A DNA stretch of 63,265 nucleotides. Source: an uncultured bacterium (GTDB lineage Bacteria; Bdellovibrionota_C; UBA2361; CALJRW01). This document shows, in pieces, positions 27,924 to 36,286 of the stretch; position 1 is the stretch's first letter; every line of letters begins with the position of its first letter. Both the position numbers and the translations under genes were made by a program. The notes under the pieces are model-generated. The model saw nothing but the letters and a program-made list of their open reading frames with translations, was not told where the DNA came from and searched no databases. The DNA lies in contig CALJRW010000108.1 of NCBI GenBank assembly GCA_937976335.1, positions 1 to 63,265 on the forward strand, in the 5' to 3' direction.

Positions 27924-29248
27924 TAGTTAAACTCCCAACTATGTTTTGGCTCATAAACTCCAAGTTGAGAAAACTTACTACGAACTTTAAAATTTAGTGA
28001 GTTTTTATGATAATCAAGCGGGTATCCATCTTCCTTATGAACTGCTAAATCTAAATAATAACTTCCAGTCAATAACCCTAGTCTTTCTATTTTGTATTTT
28101 ACTATTCCTTCTTTCTTTAGCTTATCAACTTTAATTCTCTCAATTGAAGTGTTACTTCCATGCACCACTAAACCATCAGCTCGATTTATACCTATCCCAA
28201 AAACAACCTCTTCCTGAGCTTCGTTAACCTTATAATTAATTTCAACTTCTAGACTGTCTTCAGGATGTAAAATTAAAGTATCTGCTCCTGTATGATTTTT
28301 TATTTTTATGGATGTAATTTCTACTTCTCTACTACCCCATCTTTCTTTTTTGTTTTCTTTTATATTTTCAGTAACTGCTTCTAAAGTTTCTACCTGTTCT
28401 TCTTTACTTAAATTATTTACTTCAGACGATTCATTCTCTAAAAACAATTCAGCTTCTTCGCCTTTTTCTATAAAATACCGATAGCTATCAATAACTCTTC
28501 TAGGCTCACCTCTATCTTTAACTTCTCCCTCATGCAACCAGACAACTTCATCACACCACCTCTCAACAGAATCAAGATCATGAGAAACTAGCATTAATGT
28601 TTTCCCTTGAGATCTGAGGAGATCTATTCTTTCTTTACATTTATTGACAAACCCCGCATCTCCAACAGACAAAACTTCATCAATTAACAAAACATCTGGA
28701 TCTACATGAATAGCGATACTAAAACCTAAACGCATAAACATTCCTGAAGAATATGTCCTAACAGGTTCATCAATTACCTCTCTTAACTCTGCAAAATCAA
28801 TTATTTCATCAAATCTTATATCAATTTCTTTTTTAGAAAGGCCATACATAATACTTGAAAGATATAGATTTTCACGACCCGAAAAGTCTGGATGGAATCC
28901 AGCACCGAGCTCTATCAAAGCTGCAACCCGCCCCTTAACATCAACACTTCCAGCATCAGCTTGATAAATACCCGTTACACATTTTAATAATGTTGACTTA
29001 CCAGAGCCATTTCTTCCGATAACCCCTAGAGAGCTCCCTTGAGGAACTCTTAAGGTTAGATTCCGTAAAGCATAATTAATTCTCTTAGCTTCTTTTTCTT
29101 GTTTTTTAAATATATTTAAAAAATAGGTTTTAAGTGATGTATAACCAGAACTAGTTTCGGTTCTAGCAAAAAACTTTGATATACTAACAATATCAAGAGC
29201 ATAATCTATTTCTGTGTTTTCTTGTATTTTTTTTGCTACTTGCGCCAT
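27923..29248 (-). CDS. Polysaccharide ABC exporter ATPase (second Wzt-like)
   Basis: A 441-residue ABC ATPase with Walker A G78-RNGSGKS-T86, YSSGM near 166, Walker B DVLLIDEV and a C-terminal Wzt-type domain (about 295-441: WGSREVEITSIKI onwards). An acidic linker rich in E joins the halves. The C-terminal domain is expected to bind the specific glycan destined for export; it differs from that of the first system, so the two exporters should handle different chains or chain ends. Confidence 0.92.
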   Translation of the reverse strand: MAQVAKKIQENTEIDYALDIVSISKFFARTETSSGYTSLKTYFLNIFKKQEKEAKRINYALRNLTLRVPQGSSLGVIGRNGSGKSTLLKCVTGIYQADAGSVDVKGRVAALIELGAGFHPDFSGRENLYLSSIMYGLSKKEIDIRFDEIIDFAELREVIDEPVRTYSSGMFMRLGFSIAIHVDPDVLLIDEVLSVGDAGFVNKCKERIDLLRSQGKTLMLVSHDLDSVERWCDEVVWLHEGEVKDRGEPRRVIDSYRYFIEKGEEAELFLENESSEVNNLSKEEQVETLEAVTENIKENKKERWGSREVEITSIKIKNHTGADTLILHPEDSLEVEINYKVNEAQEEVVFGIGINRADGLVVHGSNTSIERIKVDKLKKEGIVKYKIERLGLLTGSYYLDLAVHKEDGYPLDYHKNSLNFKVRSKFSQLGVYEPKHSWEFN

Positions 29249-29261
29249 CTAGCTACACACT

Positions 29262-29822
29262 TTACTTAGATCCTGTTCCTTCTATAAGATATATATCTGG
29301 CAAATTTCTAAAACTATCTTTTGAATTCATTCCATAACCAACAAACCATTCTTTACCAGAATAAGAAAAACCTACGTAATCAGGTTGAAATTTATCGTTT
29401 CCTAACTCTCTTTTAATTAAAGCTGCAGACCTAACCTCTGTGGCACCAATATTTAAGAAATATGCAGACAAGGCTTCTAATGTACTACCCGAATCGCATA
29501 TATCATCTACAAGCAATATTCTTCTACCTGCAGGATTCATATCATTATAATGTATTTTGACATCTGAGTTTAACACCCCTTCCCCTGAGTCAGTTCTTGA
29601 ATATGCCCAAGTTCTTACAGGAGCAACTTCAATAGACTCATCTATCTTTCTAACTAAGTCAGTAAAGAAAAACACTCCACCTCGAAGCACAGGAATAACT
29701 ATCACTTCTTTACTCTCGTCAGTTTTTCTAATCCAGTCAGTAATTTCACTGCCAATTCTTTGACAAGTAGAATCTATTTTTTCTTTATCGTATTTTAGTG
29801 TAAACTCATTTGGTAGCTTCAT
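29262..29822 (-). CDS. hpt: Hypoxanthine-type phosphoribosyltransferase
   Basis: About 186 residues from the ATG at 29822 (MKLPNEF); the frame is open to 29861 without family similarity. The PRPP-binding loop ILLVDDICDSGST and VIPVLRGGVFFFTDL are the type I phosphoribosyltransferase hallmarks, and the C-terminal DYVGFSYSGKEWFVGYG matches hypoxanthine/guanine enzymes. It salvages purine bases to nucleotides in the cytoplasm. It marks the edge of the polysaccharide island, 13 bases from the Wzt gene. Confidence 0.85.
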   Translation of the reverse strand: MKLPNEFTLKYDKEKIDSTCQRIGSEITDWIRKTDESKEVIVIPVLRGGVFFFTDLVRKIDESIEVAPVRTWAYSRTDSGEGVLNSDVKIHYNDMNPAGRRILLVDDICDSGSTLEALSAYFLNIGATEVRSAALIKRELGNDKFQPDYVGFSYSGKEWFVGYGMNSKDSFRNLPDIYLIEGTGSK

Positions 29823-30066
29823 AATGATATAGACTATACTGATAGGCGTTCTTTTTTGCAAAAAAGATGTGAATTTCAGAGAGTTAGATTGATTTTGAGG
29901 CTAAATTGGCTATATTTGATGAGCCTTTCGAAATATACAGTTATACGCAAGGTTTTTTTACAAAATTGAGGCAAGAGGATTTCTTTATAGTAAAACTGTA
30001 TTTTTAAACTGACTCTTGGTAACTTAGAAAGTGAATTTTTTTGACGAAACTAAAACTATAAAAAAT

Positions 30067-30933
30067 ATGAAAAAGCTAATCCTACTTTTAACTTTCTTTA
30101 TACTAAACTTAAATTTAACAGCTTGCGCAGCTAGAGCTCCTATTCCAGTGGGTCATATTCCGCCACCACAAGAAGTGACTGACGCCGACAGAGCTTTTGG
30201 AAAACAAGTTTTAAATCAACTCTCTCAAAGTCATCCAATTTCGAAGGATCCTGATTTAAATATTAGAGTTACAGAAATTGTTGATAAATTAGCAGTAGCT
30301 GCAAATGCTGAAACTTTCCCCTGGAGAGTTTATGTTCTTGAAAGCGACCAAACTGTAAATGCCGGCGCCACAAGAGGGAACTATATGTTTGTTTGGACAG
30401 GAATGCTTAAAAAAGCTTTAAGTGATGATGAGCTAGCAACTGTGCTTGGTCATGAAATGGCACATGTTCTTGCTAGACACACTCATTCAACTCCTGGCGA
30501 AGAAGCTCAAAATATGATTACTGGCATTGCAGGAGTTGCCAGTCGAAGTGTTATGATAGCTAATGGAGTTGCTGGACCACTTGCACAAATTGGTGCTCAA
30601 GTAATTACTAATTTAATGAAAGGCTTAGTTTCAAATCCCGAACAACAAAGACAAGAACATGAAGCAGATCAAATTGGTATGTTTATAATGGCAAAAGCAA
30701 GTTATGACCCAAGAGCTGCTGTTACTTTTTGGGAAAGGCTTAGTAACGACCCTCAATTTAGCGGTTTTAGCATTGCCTTTCTTTCTACACACCCTGCAAG
30801 CGCTGATAGAGTTCAACAATTAAGAGAAACTTTACCTAAAGCTTTAGAGGATTATCGAAAGGCGAAGAATCCTAATTACAATTCTGAATTACCTAGTATG
30901 AGAGATGGGGAAAGTTTTGATTTTCGAAAATAG
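30067..30933 (+). CDS. M48 family metalloprotease, lipoprotein
   Basis: About 288 residues from the ATG at 30067, which gives a clean lipoprotein signal (MKKLILLL, lipobox LTAC). The zinc site is LGHEMAHVLARH (HExxH) with a downstream EHEADQIG glutamate, the M48 pattern. The protein resembles YggG/LoiP and BepA-type peptidases that work in the periplasm on misassembled outer-membrane proteins. Flanked by non-coding DNA of about 200 bases upstream, monocistronic in appearance. Confidence 0.9.
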   Translation: MKKLILLLTFFILNLNLTACAARAPIPVGHIPPPQEVTDADRAFGKQVLNQLSQSHPISKDPDLNIRVTEIVDKLAVAANAETFPWRVYVLESDQTVNAGATRGNYMFVWTGMLKKALSDDELATVLGHEMAHVLARHTHSTPGEEAQNMITGIAGVASRSVMIANGVAGPLAQIGAQVITNLMKGLVSNPEQQRQEHEADQIGMFIMAKASYDPRAAVTFWERLSNDPQFSGFSIAFLSTHPASADRVQQLRETLPKALEDYRKAKNPNYNSELPSMRDGESFDFRK

Positions 30934-30988
30934 AACCCTCTAGACATTTTTTAAGATAAAGTCTGGGATTGAATATAATAGAAGTAAA

Positions 30989-32026
30989 TTATTTTATTTT
31001 ACTAAGAAACCCTAACAATCTTTTTATTTCTTCTCTATTAGCTTCAACCTCACTACTACTAAAAGAAGTAAAACAATAACTAAGATTAGTTATTAAACAA
31101 TTAATGTTTTCTAAGCTAGATTTTCTATCAACATCAACTTCTTCTTCAGCATCAAAATCATTTGAAGAGGTAAAAAAGTTTTTAATATGAGAGAAGACTC
31201 TTAAGGCTTTACTTGCTGAAGGCTCCCAATATTCTGAATCAACTTTTCCATGAAACAATGCTTTAACAAGCAACCTTCCTTTTTGATTTAAATTTAACTT
31301 TAGTAAATTTGTAATTCTATCTTTAAGCACTTGTCCAAATAGTTTTGAAACAATAGCTATAGTTTCAGGGTTAACTTCTTTAGTCTTATCCTCTTGAGTT
31401 TCATTCCAAAGCAGGAGTCCTTCATTTATAAAATCTTTAAATTGCTCAGGAATAGTATCACTCTCTAACTCAACATAAACACAATCATACCCTATGGAAG
31501 CAAAAAAATTTCTTAATTTGGAATCAATATTTTCTACAATTGTTTCTACTCTATTAATTTTTTCAGCAGAGCGCTTCTTTACCCATTCGTCAAAAACAAA
31601 CGAAGCTCCTCCAACTAAAATAAGTCCTCCAGTTAGAAAAGGCAGTGTACTAGAATTTATTAGATATGAATAAAGCAAACCAAGACTAACAGTCATTAAA
31701 GAAAATTGAACTGCTTTATTGCTGATATATCCTTTTAAAACGTCCGTCAAAGCAACATCAATCTCTGATGTCAACTTATTTAAATCTTCTTCAAATTTAC
31801 TATAGGATTTAAGCTTTTGCGAAAAGTTTTCTACTCTATCTTCAAGAGCTTTTTGTTCTTGTAGGTACTTAAAACCTGCGTGTCTTGGAAAATCACAATC
31901 CATATCGCTGGTCTGATAATGAAAAGTAGATAGCTTAGGAAATTTTGATGGATTTATTTTTTTTGGTTGCTCTGCAGCGATACATCTTCTAAGTATCTCA
32001 TTTTTATCCCTGCTTAAATAAACCAT
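30989..32026 (-). CDS. Hypothetical membrane protein with coiled coil
   Basis: I do not recognise this 345-residue protein. Residues 55-100 form a predicted coiled coil (KALEDRVENFSQKLKSYSKF), then two hydrophobic segments near 105-140 (SLMTVSLGLLYSYLI, FLTGGLILVGGASFVF), then a mostly helical, acidic cytoplasmic-type domain. No catalytic motif is evident. It converges with the M48 protease gene and is divergent from ffh. No signal peptide. Confidence 0.55.
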   Translation of the reverse strand: MVYLSRDKNEILRRCIAAEQPKKINPSKFPKLSTFHYQTSDMDCDFPRHAGFKYLQEQKALEDRVENFSQKLKSYSKFEEDLNKLTSEIDVALTDVLKGYISNKAVQFSLMTVSLGLLYSYLINSSTLPFLTGGLILVGGASFVFDEWVKKRSAEKINRVETIVENIDSKLRNFFASIGYDCVYVELESDTIPEQFKDFINEGLLLWNETQEDKTKEVNPETIAIVSKLFGQVLKDRITNLLKLNLNQKGRLLVKALFHGKVDSEYWEPSASKALRVFSHIKNFFTSSNDFDAEEEVDVDRKSSLENINCLITNLSYCFTSFSSSEVEANREEIKRLLGFLSKIK

Positions 32027-32209
32027 AATTACTAAAGTTAATCCTCTCCTAGTTATAGCGAATTATAGCAAATATCAAGCAGTATATACTTAAGTTATTC
32101 ACAAGTTATATTAGTTTTTTTAAAATTATGTAGAGCAACTTAAAATAAGAAACAAAAAAGCTTACCTAGACGCTTGAATTTATTAGAATTTAAGGTAATA
32201 ATCCTAATA

Positions 32210-33604
32210 ATGTTTAACTCTCTACAAGACAAACTAGGAAACACTTTTCGAAAAATTAGAGGCAAAGCGTCGATTTCCCAAGGCGATCTAGCGGCAACTA
32301 TGAAAGAAGTGCGTATGGCGCTTCTTGAAGCTGACGTTAATTTTAAAATTGCTAAAAACTTTTGTGAGGAAGTAGAAAAAAGAGCGCTTGGCGAAGATGT
32401 ATTAAAAAGCGTAACGCCCGGACAACAAATTGTTAAAATCGTTCATGAACAGTTAGTGAACGTAATGGGCGAAGGTGCTGTAGAAATTGACTTTCAAACT
32501 AAACCTCCTGTTATTGTAATGCTTGTTGGTCTTCAAGGAGCTGGTAAAACAACTACTGCCGGAAAACTTGCAAAACTATTCAAGGAGCAATACAAGCGAA
32601 ACCCTTTTTTAGTACCAGCTGATGTCTATCGCCCAGCCGCAATTGAACAGTTAAAAACTCTTGGGAGACAACTTGATATTCCTGTTTTTAATTCGAACAC
32701 CGATCTTGACCCATTAGAAATTAGTAAATCTGCAATTAGAGAAGCAGAACTTAAAGGCTTTGATACTATCATTTTAGATACTGCAGGACGTCTTCAAATT
32801 GATACTGAAATGATGGGCGAACTTCAAGATATATCTGACGCTGTAGAGCCTCATGAAATTCTTTTAGTCGCTGACGCAATGACCGGTCAAGTTGCAGTGG
32901 ATGTAGCGCAAGGCTTTCATGATGCCCTTGAAATTGATGGCTTAATTCTTACAAAACTTGATGGTGATGCTCGAGGAGGAGCCGCCCTTTCAATGCGAGC
33001 AGTAACAGGTTGTCCAATTAAATTTATTGGTGTTGGAGAAAAGTTAGACGGCCTTGAAGTTTTTCATCCTGAAAGAATGGCTGGAAGAATTCTTGATATG
33101 GGCGATGTTGTTAGCCTTGTTGAAAAAGCTGCTAAAGAAATAGATCTAGAAGAATCTCTAAAGCTTCAGAAAAAGCTAAAAAAGAATGATTTTACACTAG
33201 AAGACTTTCTAGGTCAGCTAAGAATGATGAAAAAAATGGGAAGCATGAGCTCTCTTATGGGAATGATTCCTGGAATGGGAAAAATGGCTAAACAAATAGA
33301 TCCAGAAGAAGCTGAAAAAGAACTTAAAAAAATTGAAGCAATTATATTATCAATGACTAAAAAAGAAAGAGAGAAGTCAGGAATTATTAATGGTAATAGA
33401 AGAAAAAGAATTGCCAAAGGCTCTGGAACTAGAGTTCAAGATATAAACAAACTACTAAAACAATTTCTTGATATGAAAAAAATGATGAAAAAAATGAGCA
33501 AAGGCGGAATGGGTGGTTTAATGAATATGTTTGGCGGAAAAGGTGGCGGAATGCCAGATTTAAGTGCACTTGGCGATATCGATATTAGTAAGTTGATGAA
33601 GTAG
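32210..33604 (+). CDS. ffh: Signal recognition particle GTPase Ffh
   Basis: 464 residues from the ATG at 32210 (MFNSLQDKLG), the usual Ffh opening; the frame is open to 32174. It has an N domain, the G domain with GLQGAGKTTTAGKL (G1), DTAGRLQ (G3), TKLDGDARGGA (G4) and a methionine-rich M domain (MMKKMGSMSSLMGMIPGMG, ending in GGM and GGKGG). It binds signal peptides and 4.5S RNA and targets inner-membrane proteins to FtsY/SecYEG. No rpsP follows it here; rpsP is 12 kb away. Confidence 0.97.
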   Translation: MFNSLQDKLGNTFRKIRGKASISQGDLAATMKEVRMALLEADVNFKIAKNFCEEVEKRALGEDVLKSVTPGQQIVKIVHEQLVNVMGEGAVEIDFQTKPPVIVMLVGLQGAGKTTTAGKLAKLFKEQYKRNPFLVPADVYRPAAIEQLKTLGRQLDIPVFNSNTDLDPLEISKSAIREAELKGFDTIILDTAGRLQIDTEMMGELQDISDAVEPHEILLVADAMTGQVAVDVAQGFHDALEIDGLILTKLDGDARGGAALSMRAVTGCPIKFIGVGEKLDGLEVFHPERMAGRILDMGDVVSLVEKAAKEIDLEESLKLQKKLKKNDFTLEDFLGQLRMMKKMGSMSSLMGMIPGMGKMAKQIDPEEAEKELKKIEAIILSMTKKEREKSGIINGNRRKRIAKGSGTRVQDINKLLKQFLDMKKMMKKMSKGGMGGLMNMFGGKGGGMPDLSALGDIDISKLMK

Positions 33605-33625
33605 GTTTTAGAAACTTTTAATAAC

Positions 33626-33985
33626 TTAATTAAGATTTGGATCAAATGAATTGGCACTCACTCTCAACTTCAGTTCTTTAGCTTGAGGAGGCGATTCGCT
33701 GGCAAATATCAAATCCAAACTTTCAACTCTTAACATCACCCCTTGAGATGTAACTCTAGGAAGTGCAAGCCTTTTCTCTCCTAGTCTAGCTCTAAGAATA
33801 TCACGGACATAATTCTGATCTACGGAATCATCAGGATCTAGTTCGATAGATACATCTATATTATCAACAACTTCTCCACGTTTTATTAAGGGAACTATAA
33901 CATCTAAAATGTCTTCCATAACAGAATTAAATTTGCTTGGAAACTGCACAAGCTCTGGCTTAGGTTCTTTGCCTGTCTTCTCCAA
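33626..33985 (-). CDS. Hypothetical protein
   Basis: I do not recognise this 119-residue protein. It has no membrane segment or signal; it is mixed alpha/beta by appearance, with an acidic central part (SIELDPDDSVDQNY) and a hydrophobic core strand (GVMLRVESLDLIFA). It is encoded 33 bases downstream of the next hypothetical gene, on the same strand, so the two are probably co-expressed. It converges on ffh. Confidence 0.5.
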   Translation of the reverse strand: MEKTGKEPKPELVQFPSKFNSVMEDILDVIVPLIKRGEVVDNIDVSIELDPDDSVDQNYVRDILRARLGEKRLALPRVTSQGVMLRVESLDLIFASESPPQAKELKLRVSANSFDPNLN

Positions 33986-34018
33986 AATTAGTCATAATGA
34001 TAATTGAGCAAAAAATAA

Positions 34019-34483
34019 TTAAGCTTCCGGTAAAAGACCCCGATCTTTTCCCGCGAGAGAAAAGTCAGGCAATATTTTTTGCAAAGCAACTTTAGTTATA
34101 TTTTGAATAGTTTCACTTGGACTTTCTCCTTTTAAGGTAGAATCAAAATTACCAGTTCTAAATTGAACTGTCGCCTCAATTAAACTTGAACTTAAAGATA
34201 TAACCTGATCAATCAAAGCTTCATACGAAGAATAAAAAACACCTTGATGAATCAACTCTTCTTGAATATCTATCGTAGAAGTTGAATCAAACTTTCCATC
34301 CTCTTTCCATAGCAATAAAGAAAAGCTTAGTTCTTCGTTTCTCATCCCCGACTTTCTATGTATAAATATAACTTTACTATCATCAATAATTAGAGGTTCA
34401 CCATCTAAATCTTTAAAGACCAAAATTGGAGCTCTTTTAGGTGAGGTTAAAGACTCATCTATACCAGGTAAGAAATCATACAT
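34019..34483 (-). CDS. Hypothetical protein
   Basis: A 154-residue protein of unknown function. The N-terminal part (MYDFLPGIDESL) is followed by predicted beta strands (APILVFKDLDGEPLIIDD, VIFIHRKSG) and an alpha-helical C-terminal half. No signal peptide, membrane segment or catalytic motif seen. Its two-gene unit with the 119-residue protein lies between ffh and metG, which are on the opposite strand. Confidence 0.5.
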   Translation of the reverse strand: MYDFLPGIDESLTSPKRAPILVFKDLDGEPLIIDDSKVIFIHRKSGMRNEELSFSLLLWKEDGKFDSTSTIDIQEELIHQGVFYSSYEALIDQVISLSSSLIEATVQFRTGNFDSTLKGESPSETIQNITKVALQKILPDFSLAGKDRGLLPEA

Positions 34484-34611
34484 GATGAAAAGCGTCTAAA
34501 GAACACTATAAAAAGATAGTTGAAATAAAATATTTATCAAGCAACCAAAGAAATAACCTCATTATTCTTTCACTTGCATTTAAGAGAAAAAACCCTCAAT
34601 CTACTAAAATA

Positions 34612-36285
34612 ATGACTAAGACACCTAAAAGATATCTTGTAGTTTCAGCACTCCCCTACTCAAACGGAAGACCTCATGTTGGCCACCTGGCTGGAGCATA
34701 CTTGCCAGCAGATATATACACCAGATTCCTAAGATTAAAAGGCGAAGATGTTCGCTTTATCTGTGGCTCTGACGATCATGGAGTTGCAATTTTACTTGAA
34801 GCAAAAAAACAAGGCAAAGAACCTAAAGAACTTGCCATGCATTTTAACAAACTTCAGCATGAAGATTTTAAAGCTTTAGGTATTGAATTTGATGTTTTTG
34901 GATCAACCTGTGACAACAAATATCATTATAAAGCAAGTCAAGATTTCTTTCTAAATTTATACGAAAAGGGATATTTTAATAAAAAAACTAGCAAACAATT
35001 TTACGATCCAGAAGAAAAAATGTTTCTTCCTGATAGATATGTTGTAGGAACTTGTGGATATTGCGAAACAGAAAACCAAAAAGGAGATCAATGTGAAGAG
35101 TGTGGTAAAGTTTTTGATACAAATTCTTTAAAAGACGTACGAACTGCAGCAGATGGAAGAGAAGTAGAAATAAGAGAAACAACTCATTGGTTCATTGACT
35201 TATCAAAATCAAAAAATGTTGTTGCAAACTGGCTAGAAAAAGCTGAAATCAGGAAACAAACTAAAAATTTTGTTAAAGGCTTACTCGGTGCTGGCTTAGT
35301 AGAACGCTCTATGACTAGAGATTTAAACTGGGGAGTGCCTGTCCCTCTAGATGACAAAGATGCAAAAGATAAAGTTCTATATGTCTGGTTCGATGCACCA
35401 ATTGGTTATATCTCTGACACTATGGAGCTTTTTGAAAAAGAAACGGGAAACAGCGAAGATTATAAAAATTGGTGGTGCAATGAAGACACAAAACTTGTTC
35501 ACTTTATTGGAGAAGACAACACCATCTTTCATTGCATTATTTGGATTGCAATGCTTAGCGCTCATGAAAATATTAAAATCCCTGACGCAGTTATAGTTAA
35601 TCAATACTTAAATATTCAATTTCCTGGACAAGCAGAAGAGAAAATATCTAAATCTAAAGGCAATGCTCCTTGGTTGTATAAATATATTGAAGATGGTGGT
35701 AATCCTGATGTACTTAGATATTATTTAACTAGCATTGCTCCAGAAAAAGCTAGAGTTGCATATCGTCCCGATGAATTAAGTCAAAAAAATAATACTGACT
35801 TAGCTAATGTTCTAGGAAACTTAGTGCATAGAGTTGTTTCTTTTACGATTAAGTATTACGGCCCAGAAGTTTTAACTTGGAACGAAAGTAAACTTGATGA
35901 AAAAGATAGAGATTTTCTTAACAAACTAAACGCAGCCTACACTGAAACAGAAAACTTAATTTTAAACTATTCTTTTAAAGCAGCACTTGAAGAAATTATG
36001 GCTTTTGGAAGAGAATGTAATAAATATCTTGATGAAGTTGCTCCCTGGACAACAAGAAAAACAGATGAAGCAAGGACAAAGCAGTCTCTTGCTTTAGCGC
36101 TCAGTGGCATTAAGTTTCTTAGCTTTGCTCTTTCCCCTATTATGCCTAACACATCTAAAAAAATAGCTCATTTTATAAATATTGAAATTGATAAATGGGA
36201 AAATGCTATTAAACCATTTCCAGAAAGAGCGACTCTTAACCCCTCAGAAGTTTTATTTACAAAAATTGAAAACAAGGAAAAATAG
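34612..36285 (+). CDS. metG: Methionyl-tRNA synthetase
   Basis: A 557-residue class I synthetase. The HIGH-type motif is in YSNGRPHVGHLAG, a zinc knuckle is CGYCETENQKGDQCEECG near residues 145-162, and the KMSKS-type motif is KISKSKGN. It has the catalytic and anticodon-binding domains and lacks the C-terminal tRNA-binding (Trbp111-like) domain of E. coli MetG, a common short form. It charges tRNA-Met in the cytoplasm. The next gene's start overlaps nothing but follows by one base. Confidence 0.97.
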   Translation: MTKTPKRYLVVSALPYSNGRPHVGHLAGAYLPADIYTRFLRLKGEDVRFICGSDDHGVAILLEAKKQGKEPKELAMHFNKLQHEDFKALGIEFDVFGSTCDNKYHYKASQDFFLNLYEKGYFNKKTSKQFYDPEEKMFLPDRYVVGTCGYCETENQKGDQCEECGKVFDTNSLKDVRTAADGREVEIRETTHWFIDLSKSKNVVANWLEKAEIRKQTKNFVKGLLGAGLVERSMTRDLNWGVPVPLDDKDAKDKVLYVWFDAPIGYISDTMELFEKETGNSEDYKNWWCNEDTKLVHFIGEDNTIFHCIIWIAMLSAHENIKIPDAVIVNQYLNIQFPGQAEEKISKSKGNAPWLYKYIEDGGNPDVLRYYLTSIAPEKARVAYRPDELSQKNNTDLANVLGNLVHRVVSFTIKYYGPEVLTWNESKLDEKDRDFLNKLNAAYTETENLILNYSFKAALEEIMAFGRECNKYLDEVAPWTTRKTDEARTKQSLALALSGIKFLSFALSPIMPNTSKKIAHFINIEIDKWENAIKPFPERATLNPSEVLFTKIENKEK

Positions 36286-36286
36286 T

